Counted from the first letter of the stretch, positions 10,905-21,518 are shown. The stretch is DNA of 64,000 nt from Rhynchopus euleeides (GCA_963210315.1 OY723256.1:1736001-1800000), one strand, 5' to 3'. Program-made: numbers and translations. The notes: generated by a model from the sequence alone, not told the origin.

Positions 10905-11172
10905 TAAGCGTCGACCGTCGACCCAGTGATTTTGGGTTTCCCCCCCCATAAAAAAGCGTCGACCCAGCGTCGACCCAGTGGACTGGGTTGACGCTTGGTC
11001 GAGGCTTGGAGCGTCGACCCAGTGGAACTGGGTTGCCATTCAAGCCTGGACCAAGCGTCAACCCATTTATTACACTGGGTCGACGCTAACCTAGCGTTGA
11101 CCCGGTTACACTGGGTCGACGCTCACCAAGCGTCGACCAAGCGTCAACCCACTTTCACTGGGTCGACGTCGA
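10905..11172. repeat. Array of palindromic GTCGACCCAGTG units in J1
   Basis: Units such as AAGCGTCGACCCAGTG followed by ACTGGGTTGACGCTT repeat with small changes, giving nested palindromes. This is typical of subterminal transposase-binding arrays. Confidence 0.75.
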
Positions 11173-11191
11173 AGAGAGTATGGTTTTGCAG

Positions 11192-11260
11192 GAACAGATG
11201 ATCACTACCGTGGCCTCCGGCGGCTGGGGGGCTCCGCCCCCCAGACCCCCCTGTGGCGTG
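11192..11260 (+). repeat. GC-rich hairpin repeat Q, copy 1 (in J1)
   Basis: Family consensus: CAGATGTTCACTACCGTGG, then CCTCCGGCGG, then the perfect hairpin CTGGGGGGC-TCC-GCCCCCCAG, then ACCCCCCTGTGGC. About 65 bp. Nine copies lie in this window, eight of them inside recognised transposons of different families. Conceptual translation gives a spurious VASGGWGAPPPRPPCG peptide. Confidence 0.85.
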
Positions 11261-11366
11261 TGTCTCGTACTCAAGTCATTCGATTCCCACCGGGTCAGGG
11301 AATCCAACCACTCCAGTCGCCTCAGGGGGACACAGCCAACTCACACAGAATCTGTACGCCCACAAT

Positions 11367-11428
11367 GAACAGATGTTCACTACCGTGGCCTCCGGCGGCT
11401 GGGGGGCTCTGCCCCCCAGCCCCCCTAT
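11367..11428 (+). repeat. Q repeat, copy 2 (in J1)
   Basis: Second copy in J1, with CTCTGC in the hairpin loop and a diverged 3' end (CCCCCCTATCTC). Confidence 0.8.
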
Positions 11429-11766
11429 CTCGCGTGCCCGTCTAGTAACCAAGTCCTTGCGCTTTGACGGCCGTGGCATATCAGGGGGCAGCGTCGAAAT
11501 CATGGTCCCGAAAGCCATTTTTTGGTTTCCTCCGGCACCCGACGGCGCGAGCGGGAGAGGAACCACGGAAGGAACCCAGCGCCTCACACCGTGCCCACCT
11601 AGTGGTCCACCGATGGGAAAATTTGGCAACAACACGAGCGCGCGCGAAGCGCGCGCGAGAAAAATTGTCCCCTAGTGTTTTCCCCCCTGATCCCCCCCCA
11701 AAACAGGAGCGTCAACCCACCAAATCTCCAAAATCGAAAAGTTAGCGACAGGCCTGCGACCGCACA

Positions 11767-12923
11767 CAGCAACACCAACACATAAATGGGTTGGGTGGTG
11801 GTGGGTGGGTGGGATGGGGAGGTGGGGGGGGGGGGGAAGATGGTGCTGCTGCCTCTACAACACACACACACCTGTTTGTTTTTGACTAGCCCAGGCAACA
11901 CGGCATATGTTAGTGGTGGGAGGGGGGTGGGGGGGGGGGCGACCTCTATCTCCTTCTGCCACCATCCCTCCCACCCACCCTCCCTCCCTCCTCCCCACAT
12001 GATGGTGCAGGCATTGATTCTCCCCTACCCTCTCTTCACCTGTGACCCGTCCCATCCCCCCCCACACCCCCACCCCTTTAGGGACACCAGCAGCAGGTTC
12101 ACTTTCAATCTGTACTTTAGAGCCGATGTCCTGAGAAAATCCCTATCTACACACAAAACACATAAAACAAGACGGTGTGGGAGGGGAGGGGGGGAAAGGA
12201 GGAGAGGTGACGTGTGTGTTGCGCACACACGCAAAGAAGAATAAGAAAAACCCCACACGCAGCGATGGCGGTGTAAACCGCGTGATTTAACTCTTTTCGC
12301 CTGAACTGCCCCCCCCCCCCCCTTTTTTTTTGCAGATGCGACTCACAGGGGGGGGTGGGGTGGTGTCGTCGGGGCAGGGCTCCGGGGAGGGGGTTTAGGT
12401 GGGAGGGGGGAGGGGGGTATACAAAACTAGCTTAACTCGCTGTGCACAACTCGCTGAGGTTGGGTTTGGGGGGGAGGGAGGGGACACTGTGCATTTCTAC
12501 CAGCGGCGGGAGGGGGGCGGGGGCGGGGGCAGGGGGGCAAAAAGGCATTCTATGTTCCAGAGCAAAATGACACCCCCCCACCCCCCACTCCTACCGTCCC
12601 TTCGCATTCCTACTCTTGGCGAAGCCCTTGCCTTGGTGTCTCCGGGTCCACCGGGTCACCCACGAGGGCAGATGCAGCTGCACCCGTCAGGCAGTGGGGC
12701 TCGTGCTGTGCAACCACCCGTTGTGTGTGTCAAGCCAAATCCTTGCCTTGTTCTCTGAGCGGGTCTGGAGCAGGATTCGTGTCACCCACACACCACACCA
12801 CCCACCTCTGCAGGAGCCCCGCTGCGCCCTGATGGGCGCCGGGCCGTAGGAGCACACGCCCCGCCCCTCCCCACCACCCCCTCCCCCCCCCACCACCCCC
12901 CCCCACCGCCACACAACTAAGAA
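11767..12923. other. Intergenic region before the CCHC exonuclease-like gene
   Basis: Rich in G and C homopolymer runs and purine/pyrimidine asymmetry. Several GT...AG pairs could mark untranslated exons (for example an acceptor-like CTCTGCAG near 12810) but none is supported by a protein match. No second gene is recognised. Confidence 0.4.
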
Positions 12924-14072
12924 ATGGCGACGCGCGCGCCTCTGAAGATTGTGTTGGTGGAAACCCTGGAGGGGCTGCGCGAGTGCTGCCTGCACGCCCA
13001 CGGGGCGGCCCAGCTCTCCCTCGATGTCGAGGCCCTCCAGCCCGTCGGCGCGGCGCGGGAGCAGCAGAAGCTGGGCGCCATCAGCCTGATCCAGATCTCC
13101 GCTGTGGAGCGCTCCACCATCATACACGGCAACCCCGCAGCTGCCACGACCTACCTCATCGACGCGCTCGCCCTGGGCCTCACCGATGCTCTGTCGAAGG
13201 GCCACACCACCGATGAGCACGACCTCCTCAAGGCACTCCTGGAGCGCGACAACCAACAAAAGATGCTCTACGACTTCAGGGGTGATTTCGTCGCCCTGCA
13301 GGAGCAGGCGGGTATAGAGCTCCCCCGCCTCTCCCTGGTTGACGTGCAGCTGATGTACTCCGCAAAGCGATGGCTGCGCTTCGGGTCCAACCACAGGCAG
13401 TCGCTCGACTATGCCTTGCACGATGTGTGCGGGATACCCCATGCCGAGACGCAGGACCTGCGTGACGTGAAGCAGAACCTCACGGAGGGGAAAGACCTGT
13501 GGGAGACACGCCCCATCCCATTGGATCTCCAGAGGTATGCTGCAACAGGCGCAGCGTCCCTGCCTCTGCTGTGGAACAAGCTGATGGAGCACCATGAGCA
13601 GGGGAAAGTGCTGACCCGCTACACACGCGTCAATCTCGTGAGCGGGTTTCCCTCCCCGGAGATGCAGCTTATCGACACGAAGTGGCTGACGGAGGTGGTG
13701 GGCCCCGCAGGGGCGTGCCCCAAATGCCGCATAGCGGGCCACTCCCCAGACATGTGCCATCTGTGCGCCTTCTGCCAGAAGCCCGGGCACAGCGAGGATC
13801 AGTGTACCCTGAAGAAACGGGCCCTGGAGATCGAAGAGGCAAACGGGCCCCCTCAGTATAAAAAGAAGCTGCACTGCACCTTCTGTGGCAGCTCCGGTCA
13901 CGATGAGGACCACTGCTATAAGAAACACCCCCCGGTGTGCACGCACTGCGGCGAGAAGGGGCATACAGCCCGGGTGTGCCGGCATCTCATCCCCTGCTGG
14001 AAATGCGGGAAGACTGGGCATCTCCCTCATAGGTGCATTGCCCGCGACTCGGTTATCGCCAGGCAGTCGTAA
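12924..14072 (+). CDS. DEDDy 3'-5' exonuclease-like protein with five CCHC zinc knuckles
   Basis: 382 residues. The N-terminal ~220 resemble the Rrp6/WRN/EXD1-type RNase D fold: Exo I motif LSLDVEAL (D34, E36), Exo II motif YDFRGDFVAL (D117, D121), then LDYALHDVCGI. In this family Exo III reads Y-x3-D; here it is YAATG (Y205, G209), so one metal-binding Asp appears replaced. The C-terminal part has five CX2CX4HX4C knuckles (265-278, 281-294, 318-331, 339-352, 358-371), a single-stranded RNA/DNA-binding fold. Likely a nucleic-acid-binding protein in RNA metabolism, with exonuclease activity in doubt. The ATG sits just after a C-rich leader; an upstream non-coding exon is possible. Confidence 0.82.
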   Translation: MATRAPLKIVLVETLEGLRECCLHAHGAAQLSLDVEALQPVGAAREQQKLGAISLIQISAVERSTIIHGNPAAATTYLIDALALGLTDALSKGHTTDEHDLLKALLERDNQQKMLYDFRGDFVALQEQAGIELPRLSLVDVQLMYSAKRWLRFGSNHRQSLDYALHDVCGIPHAETQDLRDVKQNLTEGKDLWETRPIPLDLQRYAATGAASLPLLWNKLMEHHEQGKVLTRYTRVNLVSGFPSPEMQLIDTKWLTEVVGPAGACPKCRIAGHSPDMCHLCAFCQKPGHSEDQCTLKKRALEIEEANGPPQYKKKLHCTFCGSSGHDEDHCYKKHPPVCTHCGEKGHTARVCRHLIPCWKCGKTGHLPHRCIARDSVIARQS

Positions 14073-14387
14073 TCAGGAAAGAGAAGAGGGGGCAGTGAGG
14101 TGAGGTGGTGGCGGGGGGGGGAAAGTCGTAGTTCGGATTGTTTTTTTTTTGGCGCTTCCTCAGGCCTGTGCCTAAGTCGGATGTAGATGTAAGGGTCGGC
14201 CTCAGGGAAAAAAAGTTCCCACTTTTTTCTTCCCATATTTTTGGTGGGGGGTTTTTTGGGGGTTTTTAGGGATTTTTTTTGGGGGGGGGATATGCCTGGC
14301 CTTTTTTGGGCACGCTCCGCACCCCCGCTGACGCGGGTGCTGTGCTGCCGACCACGGTGTTCGTGGCCGCGGGTGGCTGTTTGGGCA

Positions 14388-14448
14388 CTTCCGAGTTATT
14401 GTACAGCCTCCGTGAATAATCGGAGGCTGTGCAAGAACTCGGAAGTGA
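14388..14448. repeat. 60-nt near-perfect hairpin in element P
   Basis: CACTTCCGAGTT...CAGCCTCCG pairs with CGGAGGCTG...AACTCGGAAGTG around a loop of about 8 nt, with one small internal bulge. It could be a nested miniature element or a precursor-like RNA hairpin. Confidence 0.7.
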
Positions 14449-14517
14449 CGACGAAGACGAGGCCACGACCTCCCACGGGATGGCATCGCCCAGAGGCTTG
14501 CTCTCGAGCTCAAACCA

Positions 14518-14582
14518 ACAGATGTTCACTACCGTGGCCTCCGGCGGCTGGGGGGCTCCGCCCCCCAGACCCCCCTGTGGCG
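14518..14582 (+). repeat. Q repeat, copy 3 (in P)
   Basis: Matches the consensus throughout, including the perfect hairpin and the CCCCCCTGTGGCGTG end. Confidence 0.85.
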
Positions 14583-14675
14583 TGTCTTTGCGCGAGAATT
14601 TATCGTTCCCCCATGCGACATGTGCTATCTGTCAGTTGTGTTGTACTTGAGCGTATGCGACTATGGAGCCAGGCC

Positions 14676-14740
14676 AACGGACGTTCGCTACCGTGGCCTC
14701 CGGCGGCTGGGGGGCTCCGCCCCCCAGACCCCCCTGTGGC
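14676..14740 (+). repeat. Q repeat, copy 4 (in P)
   Basis: 5' end slightly diverged (ACGTTCGCTACCG); hairpin and 3' end intact. Confidence 0.85.
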
Positions 14741-15208
14741 TTGTGCCTGGTCTTGGAGCCAAGTCCTTGCGCATACGGGGCTGTGGCATATCGGTTCCAG
14801 CACCCTCGCGGGAGGCACCCATATCAGGCGAGATCCTGTAAAACAAAACGCAAAAAAAAGAGATCCCCAGCCCAGCTGTGAATTGGTTGTGTGCAAAGGC
14901 AGCAAAAGAACGTGTTTTCGCGCTGAAATACCATGTTCTGGGCAAAAAAAAGGGACCAGCGCCGAAGGAAAAAAGTGGGAAAAAAGTTGGGTGTCAACTC
15001 TCGTTTTTGACGATTTTTGGCCATATTTAGGCACAGGCCTGTTCCTCCTCCCCCACCCCCACCCCGAACTCCGAGATGCGAAGAGCCCCCACTCTCCCCC
15101 CCACACCCCTTCCGTCTCTGTCCTTCCCAAACAAAGGTCTATCCGAAGCGGAGCTGGGTTCACCCCACCACCACCACCAGGGTGTCTCCCTCACCCCCCG
15201 GGTTGCAA

Positions 15209-16507
15209 ATGGAGCTGCCCGCAGTGCTTGCGGAGGCACTGCAGGGGTGTGATGTGGGGGAGGTGGGGCGTGTGCATGCCCACCTGTTGACATGCTGCCT
15301 CCGGTGGTGCGGGCGGCAGATTGTTGCCCACGCAGGGCATGACCCGCGCCGCGCCGCGGCTGCCGCTGAGATTGCCGCCGCCGCCTCTGCGAAATCCGCA
15401 GAGCTGGGTGGCGACGCCGACGCGTTGCTGCGGACCCCGCTGGCCGTGCTGCTGGAGAGGACCCTGCAGCCGCACAGCATCGCCGCCGCCGCCCTCAGCA
15501 TCGTCCTCCCCGATGCACCCCCATCCGCCGTCGCCGCGGCCACCGCCGACGGGGGTGTCTCGTCGACCTGCGGCACGCCGTGCTACCCAGGCCTGCGTGA
15601 CGCCGTGGCGCAGACTGTGTCAGCCGTGCTCCGCCGCGAGCCGCCTGTGCCTGCAGCGAGGATCGGGAAGGTGCTGATTGTCGCAGGGAGCGACAGCAGC
15701 GGGGGTGCCGGGATCCAGGCGGATCTGAAGGCGTGTGAGGCTGTCGGCGCCTTCGGGATGACCAGCGTCACGGCGCTGACCGCGCAGAACACGCGGGGCG
15801 TGCAGGGGGTGGAGGTGGTGCCCACAGGGTTCGTCAGGTCGCAGATCGAGTCGTGCGTCTCCGACGTCGGGGTTGACGTCATCAAAACCGGGATGCTCCC
15901 CAACGGGGAGTGCGTCACGATGCTCTCCCAGTATGTGCAGGCACTCAGGGAGGGCACACCCGTCTCCCTCGTCGTCGACCCCGTCATGGTGACGAGCAGC
16001 GGATGCGAGCTGTCGTCAACCGACACGGCGATGGCGCTCCGGGGCGATCTCCTCCGCCATGCCACGCTGTGCACGCCGAACATCATCGAGGCGCGTGCCC
16101 TGCTGCGGCAGGACAGTGTGCCCCTCGCCGAGTTCTGCCCCAACGTGGATGCGATGGAGGGCATCGCGAAGCGTATCCAGGAGGAAACCGGCTGCGCGCA
16201 TGTCCTGCTGAAAGGCGGGCACATGGATGAGATCCTCGGGACTGCCCCCACGCAGTCCGTCGACGTCCTGTGCTCCGCAGGCGCCGCCACCCACCGCTTC
16301 GTCGCGCCGTGGCTTGTGACGCGGAACACCCACGGCACGGGCTGCACCCTCGCCTCCGCGTGTGCCGCCTTCCTTTCGCAGGGCCTCAGCGTCCTGGAGG
16401 CGGTGCGGAACGCCAAGGCATACATAGCATCTACCCTCCACAGGTCGGCCCCCTTCTCCCTCGGGGAAGGCCCGCACGGCCCGATGGTTCATTCCCCGAT
16501 GTTCTGA
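15209..16507 (+). CDS. Hydroxymethylpyrimidine/phosphomethylpyrimidine kinase (ThiD-type)
   Basis: Phosphorylates HMP and HMP-P for the pyrimidine half of thiamine. From the ATG at 15209 it is 432 residues; the frame is open further upstream but reads low-complexity proline. Residues ~153-432 form a complete ThiD domain of normal length: [18 protein letters not shown] (start of the ribokinase-like fold), [41 protein letters not shown] and [12 protein letters not shown] with the conserved Gly-Thr-Gly-Cys. The first ~150 residues are an Ala-rich helical region with no match I recognise. It lacks the ThiE partner fused in plant TH1. The N-terminus may be an organelle-targeting extension or a divergent domain. 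Confidence 0.9.
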   Translation: MELPAVLAEALQGCDVGEVGRVHAHLLTCCLRWCGRQIVAHAGHDPRRAAAAAEIAAAASAKSAELGGDADALLRTPLAVLLERTLQPHSIAAAALSIVLPDAPPSAVAAATADGGVSSTCGTPCYPGLRDAVAQTVSAVLRREPPVPAARIGKVLIVAGSDSSGGAGIQADLKACEAVGAFGMTSVTALTAQNTRGVQGVEVVPTGFVRSQIESCVSDVGVDVIKTGMLPNGECVTMLSQYVQALREGTPVSLVVDPVMVTSSGCELSSTDTAMALRGDLLRHATLCTPNIIEARALLRQDSVPLAEFCPNVDAMEGIAKRIQEETGCAHVLLKGGHMDEILGTAPTQSVDVLCSAGAATHRFVAPWLVTRNTHGTGCTLASACAAFLSQGLSVLEAVRNAKAYIASTLHRSAPFSLGEGPHGPMVHSPMF

Positions 16508-16933
16508 GGGACGGTGGTGGTGGTGGTGTGCAGGGGGGTGGGGCTGGAGGGGGTGAGGGCGAGAAAGCTTATTCTTTTTCTACCGCAACAGGGGCTCCCT
16601 GTCAGTGCCAGCAAAAGATATTTTGCCACCGACTTGCGCAGTGTGTTTTATGTGGCATTTGCCGTGACGCACAAAACGAGCTACCCTTCGCACAAAACGC
16701 CCCTCCCACCCCCGTTCTACCCCATCTTCCCTCACCTACCCCCACACCCGGAAAACCTTCCCGGCACCGACTGACCAACCAACCCAACCAACCCCGACCA
16801 CTCCCTCCAGGACACACTGCCACTACTCTTCCAGCAGTTCCGCAGAGTGTGTGAAGCCCTGTCACCCAGGCCCCTCCCACCTTCCCCTCTCCCCCCATCT
16901 CCGTCTGATGGCTCCCCCTGAAGGTGTGGAACG

Positions 16934-19900
16934 ATGGTGAACCCGTTGCTGCCGCTCCTGGAGCTCAAGGCCCGGCACGCCAGGCGATGTCGCCGCATTA
17001 TGGACCGGGCCGAGGGGGGCACGCCGCAGGAGACCGCGCCACAGCGGCGCAGCCGCAGCAGGAGGAAGCGTGGGCGGAGGCGGATTACCCCGTTGGGCGG
17101 CAGCGCACCACCCCCACCCCCCGCGCCCCTGCTCCACTCGCCTGCGTTCGTCGAGATGATGGGGCCGGACTCGCTCATCTCGCCGCGGTCCGCAGCGCCG
17201 TCGGCCCTGTTCATCGCACAGATGCATGAGAGGGGCAACCACATCAGCCTCGAGAGGATCCGGCACAAGCCGCTGCATCTCTTGGGCGCCACTGTGCTGC
17301 CGAATCTGAGGGTATGCTCCCCACTATGGGTGTTGGAGGAGAGGGGGGGGTGTGGGGGGTGGGGGTCTTCTGCATTCTCCCGAAGAATGCGGCTGGGTTT
17401 GGTTCCCCTGCCCAATCACCTCACATGCATCTGCAGGTTGGGGGTGCAAGCGTGAGCAGCCCAAGAAAGCCGGGGACTTTCAGCGACCTGCCGCCGCCTG
17501 GGATACTGTCACAGCCGGGGGTGCATGCTATGATTCTAGGCGCAACGAAGAGCAAAGGGGTCACGCTGGAGACCATGTATGAGGGCCGTCGCCACAGGGT
17601 TGTCTGTACTGCAGTGAATAGGTCATTGGTTTTGGTTTCTTGTTCAGGCTGGTCGCTAACTTTTTGAATTCCGAGATCTCGTGGAATGATGGTCAGTCGT
17701 GGGGGGGGGGGTGGGGGGTGGAAGTGGTGGCCATGCAGTAAAATATGGTTCGTACGCGATCGCGGCGGCGGCTTCGCCGCCGCCGCCGCCGCGCGCCCAC
17801 GATCCAGGCCTGTCGCTAACTTTTTCGATTTTAGAGATTAGGTGGGCGGACGCTCCTGTTTTGGGGGGATCAGGGGGGAAAACGCTAGGGGTCGATTTTT
17901 CGCGCGCGCTCGTGTTGTTACTTAACTTTCCCGTCGGTGGACGGTGTGAGGCGCTGGGTTCCTTCCGCAGTTCCTCTCCCGCTCGCGCCATCCTCGGGTG
18001 CCGGAGGAAACCAAAAAAAGGCTTTCGGTACCATGATTCGACGCTACCCCCTGATATGCCACGGCCGTCGAAGCGCAAGGGCTTGGTTACTAGCCGGGCA
18101 CACATTACATGGTCCACAGGGGGGTCTGGGGGGCAGAGCCCCCCAGCCGCCGGAGGCCACGGTAGTGAACATCTGTTCAGTGTGGGCGTACAGATTCTGT
18201 GTGAGTTGGCTGCGTCCTCCTGAGGCTACTGGAGTGGTTGGATTCCCTGACCTGATGGGAATCGAATGACTTAGTACGAGACATACGCCACAGGGGGGTC
18301 TGGGGGGCGGAGCCCCCCAGCCGCCGGAGGCCACGGTAGTGAGCATCTGTTCCTGCAACACCATACTCTCTTCGGCCCTGGCAACGGATGGTGGGGAATG
18401 GTGGGTGAATGAGGTGGTAGTGTGTGTTTCATCCCACCATCATTTCACCATCGGTGGAATGATGGTGGAATGATGAAATATCTAGGGGGGGGAAACCCAG
18501 AATGAGTGGAATGATGAATGATGGTTAGCGACCAGCCTGTTTCTTGTTGGCAGAGGAGAGGGGGGGGGGGAAACACAGCCAAACTGCAGCTTGGCAGCTG
18601 GTTCTTCTCTGCTGTGCTGTGCTGCACACCCAACATCGCACCACCACCCCTTCTCTCTTCTCTCGCAGGACGGAGTTGCTGAGGCGTGACTTCTCGCCTG
18701 TGCTCATCAAGAGCTTGACTGGGATATTCCAACGGGCTGACTGCAACCACACGAAGTCTCTCGATAGGGAGGAGATGCTGAGCTTCATGACTTCGCTGTA
18801 TAACGAGACGACAACGCCCCTCCCGCCGAAGGAGGATCTTGTGCACGAGATAGAGGATGCGTTCCTCAAATTTGACAAAGACACAAACGACGTGCTGGAT
18901 CTTGTGGAGATTGTGAGCTTCCTGCGGGTGTGCCATCTCAGCATTGCGATGAACAAAAAGTGGCGCCCCAAGGTGAGCGCAGAGGCGCTGGCGCTGAAGA
19001 AGCAGATGGAGGAGGAGCGCATCAGGCGCCTGAAGGAGGAGAATCAGCTGCGCCGCCGCCTGAAGGAGCTGCGCAACCAACGCCTGCGTGATATCGTCGA
19101 GACGACCTACCTGCAGGAGAATGCGCGCCGCATCATCATCGAAGAGGATGAGCTGTGGTCGAGCCAGCTGATCTTCGCAGAGCACGACGAATCGGTGTGC
19201 CGCGGGGTTATCGAACGCGCCTTCCTTGAGGCACGCATCAAGATATTCTATACATACGCTGTTGCAAACCGACGCGCCATCATAGCGTGCTTCGGGAGGG
19301 AGACGGAGCTCATCAAACGCTCCATTGTATCAGAGTCGCTCAAACTTGTCAACAGTGCGCTCCGAACAGCCCTCAAAGAGGGCACTGTGAACAAAGGGGT
19401 TGAGTCGCTGTTCAGCACCGTCGGGTATAAGTGTAGCCTCAACCGCCTGGTGAAAGATCTGCAGGAGTCGGCGGAGGAAGGGCGCCAGGAGGAGATCGAC
19501 CAGTACCTCGATGGGTTCCTCGACAAGGATGAGGCGGCCTTCTCGGGAGATCGCTGGAAGCTGAAGGAGGAGAGCTGTTCTCCCAGGGAGATCGAGGCGT
19601 TGGCCATCAGGCTGCAGGAGTACTACCATGAGAAGTACCCGGACAACCTCAACATGCTGGGGGAGATCACGGAGAATCTGGGGGCGACGCTTGTGGATGT
19701 GGTGCACCTCGCGTCGACTATGTACCGGAGGCACCGCAAGACGTATCCCAACAACTCGCCTTCGGCCCTCCTGGTGATGTGCCTCTACACCTGCGAGCCG
19801 AAGCATATCGAAAAGCTCCTCCGCCTCCCGAAGGACACAGCCCCTGCGATATACGCTGACATCAACCGGGCTTTGAGGAATGGGCATAAGTCTTCAAATC

Positions 19901-20715
19901 ACGACGCGCAGGACACCCTGAAGCGGTGGATAGGTTTCATCGCAGTGCTTGCGACGACGAAGGTGAACAGCAACAACCAGTATCAGGGGCGCCCTCTATA
20001 CCGCGGGCTGATGAACCTTTCGCAGAGCGTCAAGCTGGAGTATCTGGAGAAGGAGCCGGGCGAAGATATCTACTGGGCCTCTGCAACCTCCGCTTCGCTG
20101 GACAGGGGTTTGGTGACGAATGAGTTCACCAAGGAGGGGACGGCGCTCCTCTTCGTGCTGGACGGCTGGCAGGAGGGTGCCGAGATGTGGCACGTCAGCG
20201 CATATTTTGAGGAGAAGGAGATGCTGCTGCCACCCTTCACCGTGTTCTCAGTGGCGCGGATCGACATGGGGACGAGCACCATATTTACGAAGGTGCGTGG
20301 GTGCCTCGGGGACGGAAACCCTGACAGCACTGGGTTCTGCGAGCAGGTCGACAGGGATTTCTCGTTGTGGCTGAAGCGTGTGATCAGCGATAAGTCGCAC
20401 GAGGCGATGGCGACGCAGATCCTTGCAGTGGCTGCCCTCAGGCAGGAGGTGGAGAAGCTGCCGAAGGTTTTCCTGTCGGAGTACTCCAAGCTGCTGATAG
20501 ACGAGCAGCACGCATTCAACGTGCTTGTTAACAACATGCACACCGTGGTGACGACTCTGTTTGTGCCTTGCTTTGAGGCCCAACAACACATCCAAATCAT
20601 ATGGAAGCATGTCAATAACAGCGCGTACCTCACGAAGATTACAAAGTATGACTTTGGCGGCCTCGAAGACTTTGCAGAGATAATCGACGAAGCTGTCCAA
20701 AGCCTCGTCGGATGA
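16934..20715 (+). CDS. EF-hand protein with mono-ADP-ribosyltransferase (R-S-ExE) domain
   Basis: Three exons, 16934-17311, 17437-17621 and 18669-20715, give about 869 residues; phases (0, then 2) and GT-AG borders agree. Residues 1-185 are basic and proline-rich. Two EF-hand loops follow (DCNHTKSLDREE and DKDTNDVLDLVE, about 209-275), then a long charged coiled-coil-like stretch. At about 620-730 lies an arginine-specific ART signature: LYRGL (R), YWASATSASLDRG (S-T-S-like strand) and YFEEKEMLLPPFTVFSV (ExE before LLPP), the order found in ecto-ART and related mono-ADP-ribosyltransferases. No signal peptide or transmembrane segment is seen, so it is probably cytosolic. Inferred role: calcium-responsive transfer of ADP-ribose to proteins. 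Element K lies in intron 2. Confidence 0.8.
18113..18179 (-). repeat. Q repeat, copy 5 (in J2)
   Basis: Inverted copy; counterpart of copy 2 in J1, including the CAGAGCC loop variant. Confidence 0.85.
18288..18353 (-). repeat. Q repeat, copy 6 (in J2)
   Basis: Inverted counterpart of copy 1 in J1; the hairpin is intact. Confidence 0.85.
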
Positions 20716-21518
20716 TGCGTCAGAGGTTCCTCCCCATCTTTGTTTGCCAAGAAAGATGGTGAAAAGCTCTGTTGTCGTGTCTCCGTGTGGATGTGTGGAG
20801 GCGGTGCAGCATATGCTGTTCTTCTCCTGCGGTTCCTCTTTAGGGAGGCAGTCGAGTCTGCCTTTGCATCGCGGGGTGTGGTTTTGGTTTCGGCGACAGC
20901 TTTTCAGCTGGGCCCGGCTGCTACACCCCCTTTTGTTGTTGTCATGTGCAGGGCTTTTCCTAAATCTGGGGGTCCGGGGGGCTGGTGACCGAAATCGGAT
21001 ACAAAAAAACGCGCTACTGAGGCACCTATTTGGGGTGCTCAAAACTGGTCGCATCGCCGCACATGACTGGCGTTATTGCATTATTTGAGCTCCGTGCGGA
21101 TCGTAGTGGGGTCATTTTGGTGGTGTGCGTGCCAAGTTTCACCCATGAAATGTGGGTCTGGTTCAGGGACTTCTGAAGGGAGGATGTGACTGGGAGGCCA
21201 GAAATCAGCCCACCCACACCACCCACCCAGCGGGACGCCACTTACAGGTTTTTGGGTACAAGACAGGCACATGCCACAGGGGGGTCTGGGGGGCGGAGCC
21301 CCAGCCGCCGGAGGCCACGGTAGTAAACGTCTGTGCACGGTACGGGTTGGGCAGCTTCATTTGTCCTCTATTATGACTGTTTGAGGCCTGTGCCATGTCG
21401 CTCCGCTCACAGGATACACCCCCCTCCAACACGTTCCCAAGAAGTTACCTCACAAGGAACATGGAACCATCAGTTCTCGCTGCACTACAGCGTCATGCAC
21501 TCAAAAACAAGAACATTT
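20716..21518. other. Region between the EF-hand/ART gene and element I1
   Basis: Contains the ART gene 3' region and one Q repeat (21273-21334). I see no gene. Sequence around 20985-21130 has short unrelated frames only. Confidence 0.4.
21273..21334 (-). repeat. Q repeat, copy 7 (not in a recognised element)
   Basis: The hairpin has lost part of one arm (GGGGGGCGGAGCCCCAGCC). The only copy here not inside a delimited transposon. Confidence 0.75.

Larger units (their letters stand above)
10893..11757. mobile_element. Element J1, MULE-like, 865 bp, 9-bp target duplication
   Basis: The left end reads CAGGCATGTCGCTAA and the right end, inverted, CAGGCCTGTCGCTAA. An exact 9-bp direct repeat CGACCGCAC flanks it (10884-10892 and 11758-11766). 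A 9-bp duplication is characteristic of Mutator-like elements. It has no transposase. Contents: a GTCGAC palindrome array (10905-11172), two Q repeats, and a segment (11171-11757) also found inverted at 17805-18373. Confidence 0.85.
14161..15041. mobile_element. Element P, ~880 bp, J/K-like termini
   Basis: CAGGCCTGTGCCTAA at 14161 is inverted at the right end (TTAGGCACAGGCCTG, ending 15041). The ends closely resemble those of J1 and K, and the lengths match (865, 895, 881 bp). Flanks share only TTCCT, so the expected 9-bp duplication is not intact. Inside: long near-homopolymer T/G stretches, two Q repeats and a 60-nt hairpin. No transposase. Confidence 0.65.
17805..18373 (-). repeat. Inverted J-type segment (J2) nested in K
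   Basis: Begins CAGGCCTGTCGCTAAC and matches 11171-11757 of J1 in inverted orientation, ending at the CATACTCTCTTC motif. It lacks the GTCGAC array and the other J terminus, so it is truncated. A GCC-rich palindrome precedes it at 17757-17795. Confidence 0.75.
17645..18539. mobile_element. Element K, MULE-like, 895 bp, in an intron, 9-bp duplication
   Basis: Ends read CAGGCTGGTCGCTAAC on the left and the exact inverse on the right. TTTCTTGTT occurs immediately before (17636-17644) and after (18540-18548). It sits wholly inside intron 2 of the EF-hand/ART gene; without it that intron would be about 143 bp, like the gene's first intron. Subterminal TGGAATGATGGT repeats lie near both ends. It contains segment J2 and no transposase. 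Confidence 0.9.

Noticed and set aside
16514..16900. Possible extra exon between the ThiD and EF-hand/ART genes
   Set aside because: Open frames overlap in several phases, are Pro/Thr-rich, and no splice pair joins them to either neighbour with a sensible product.
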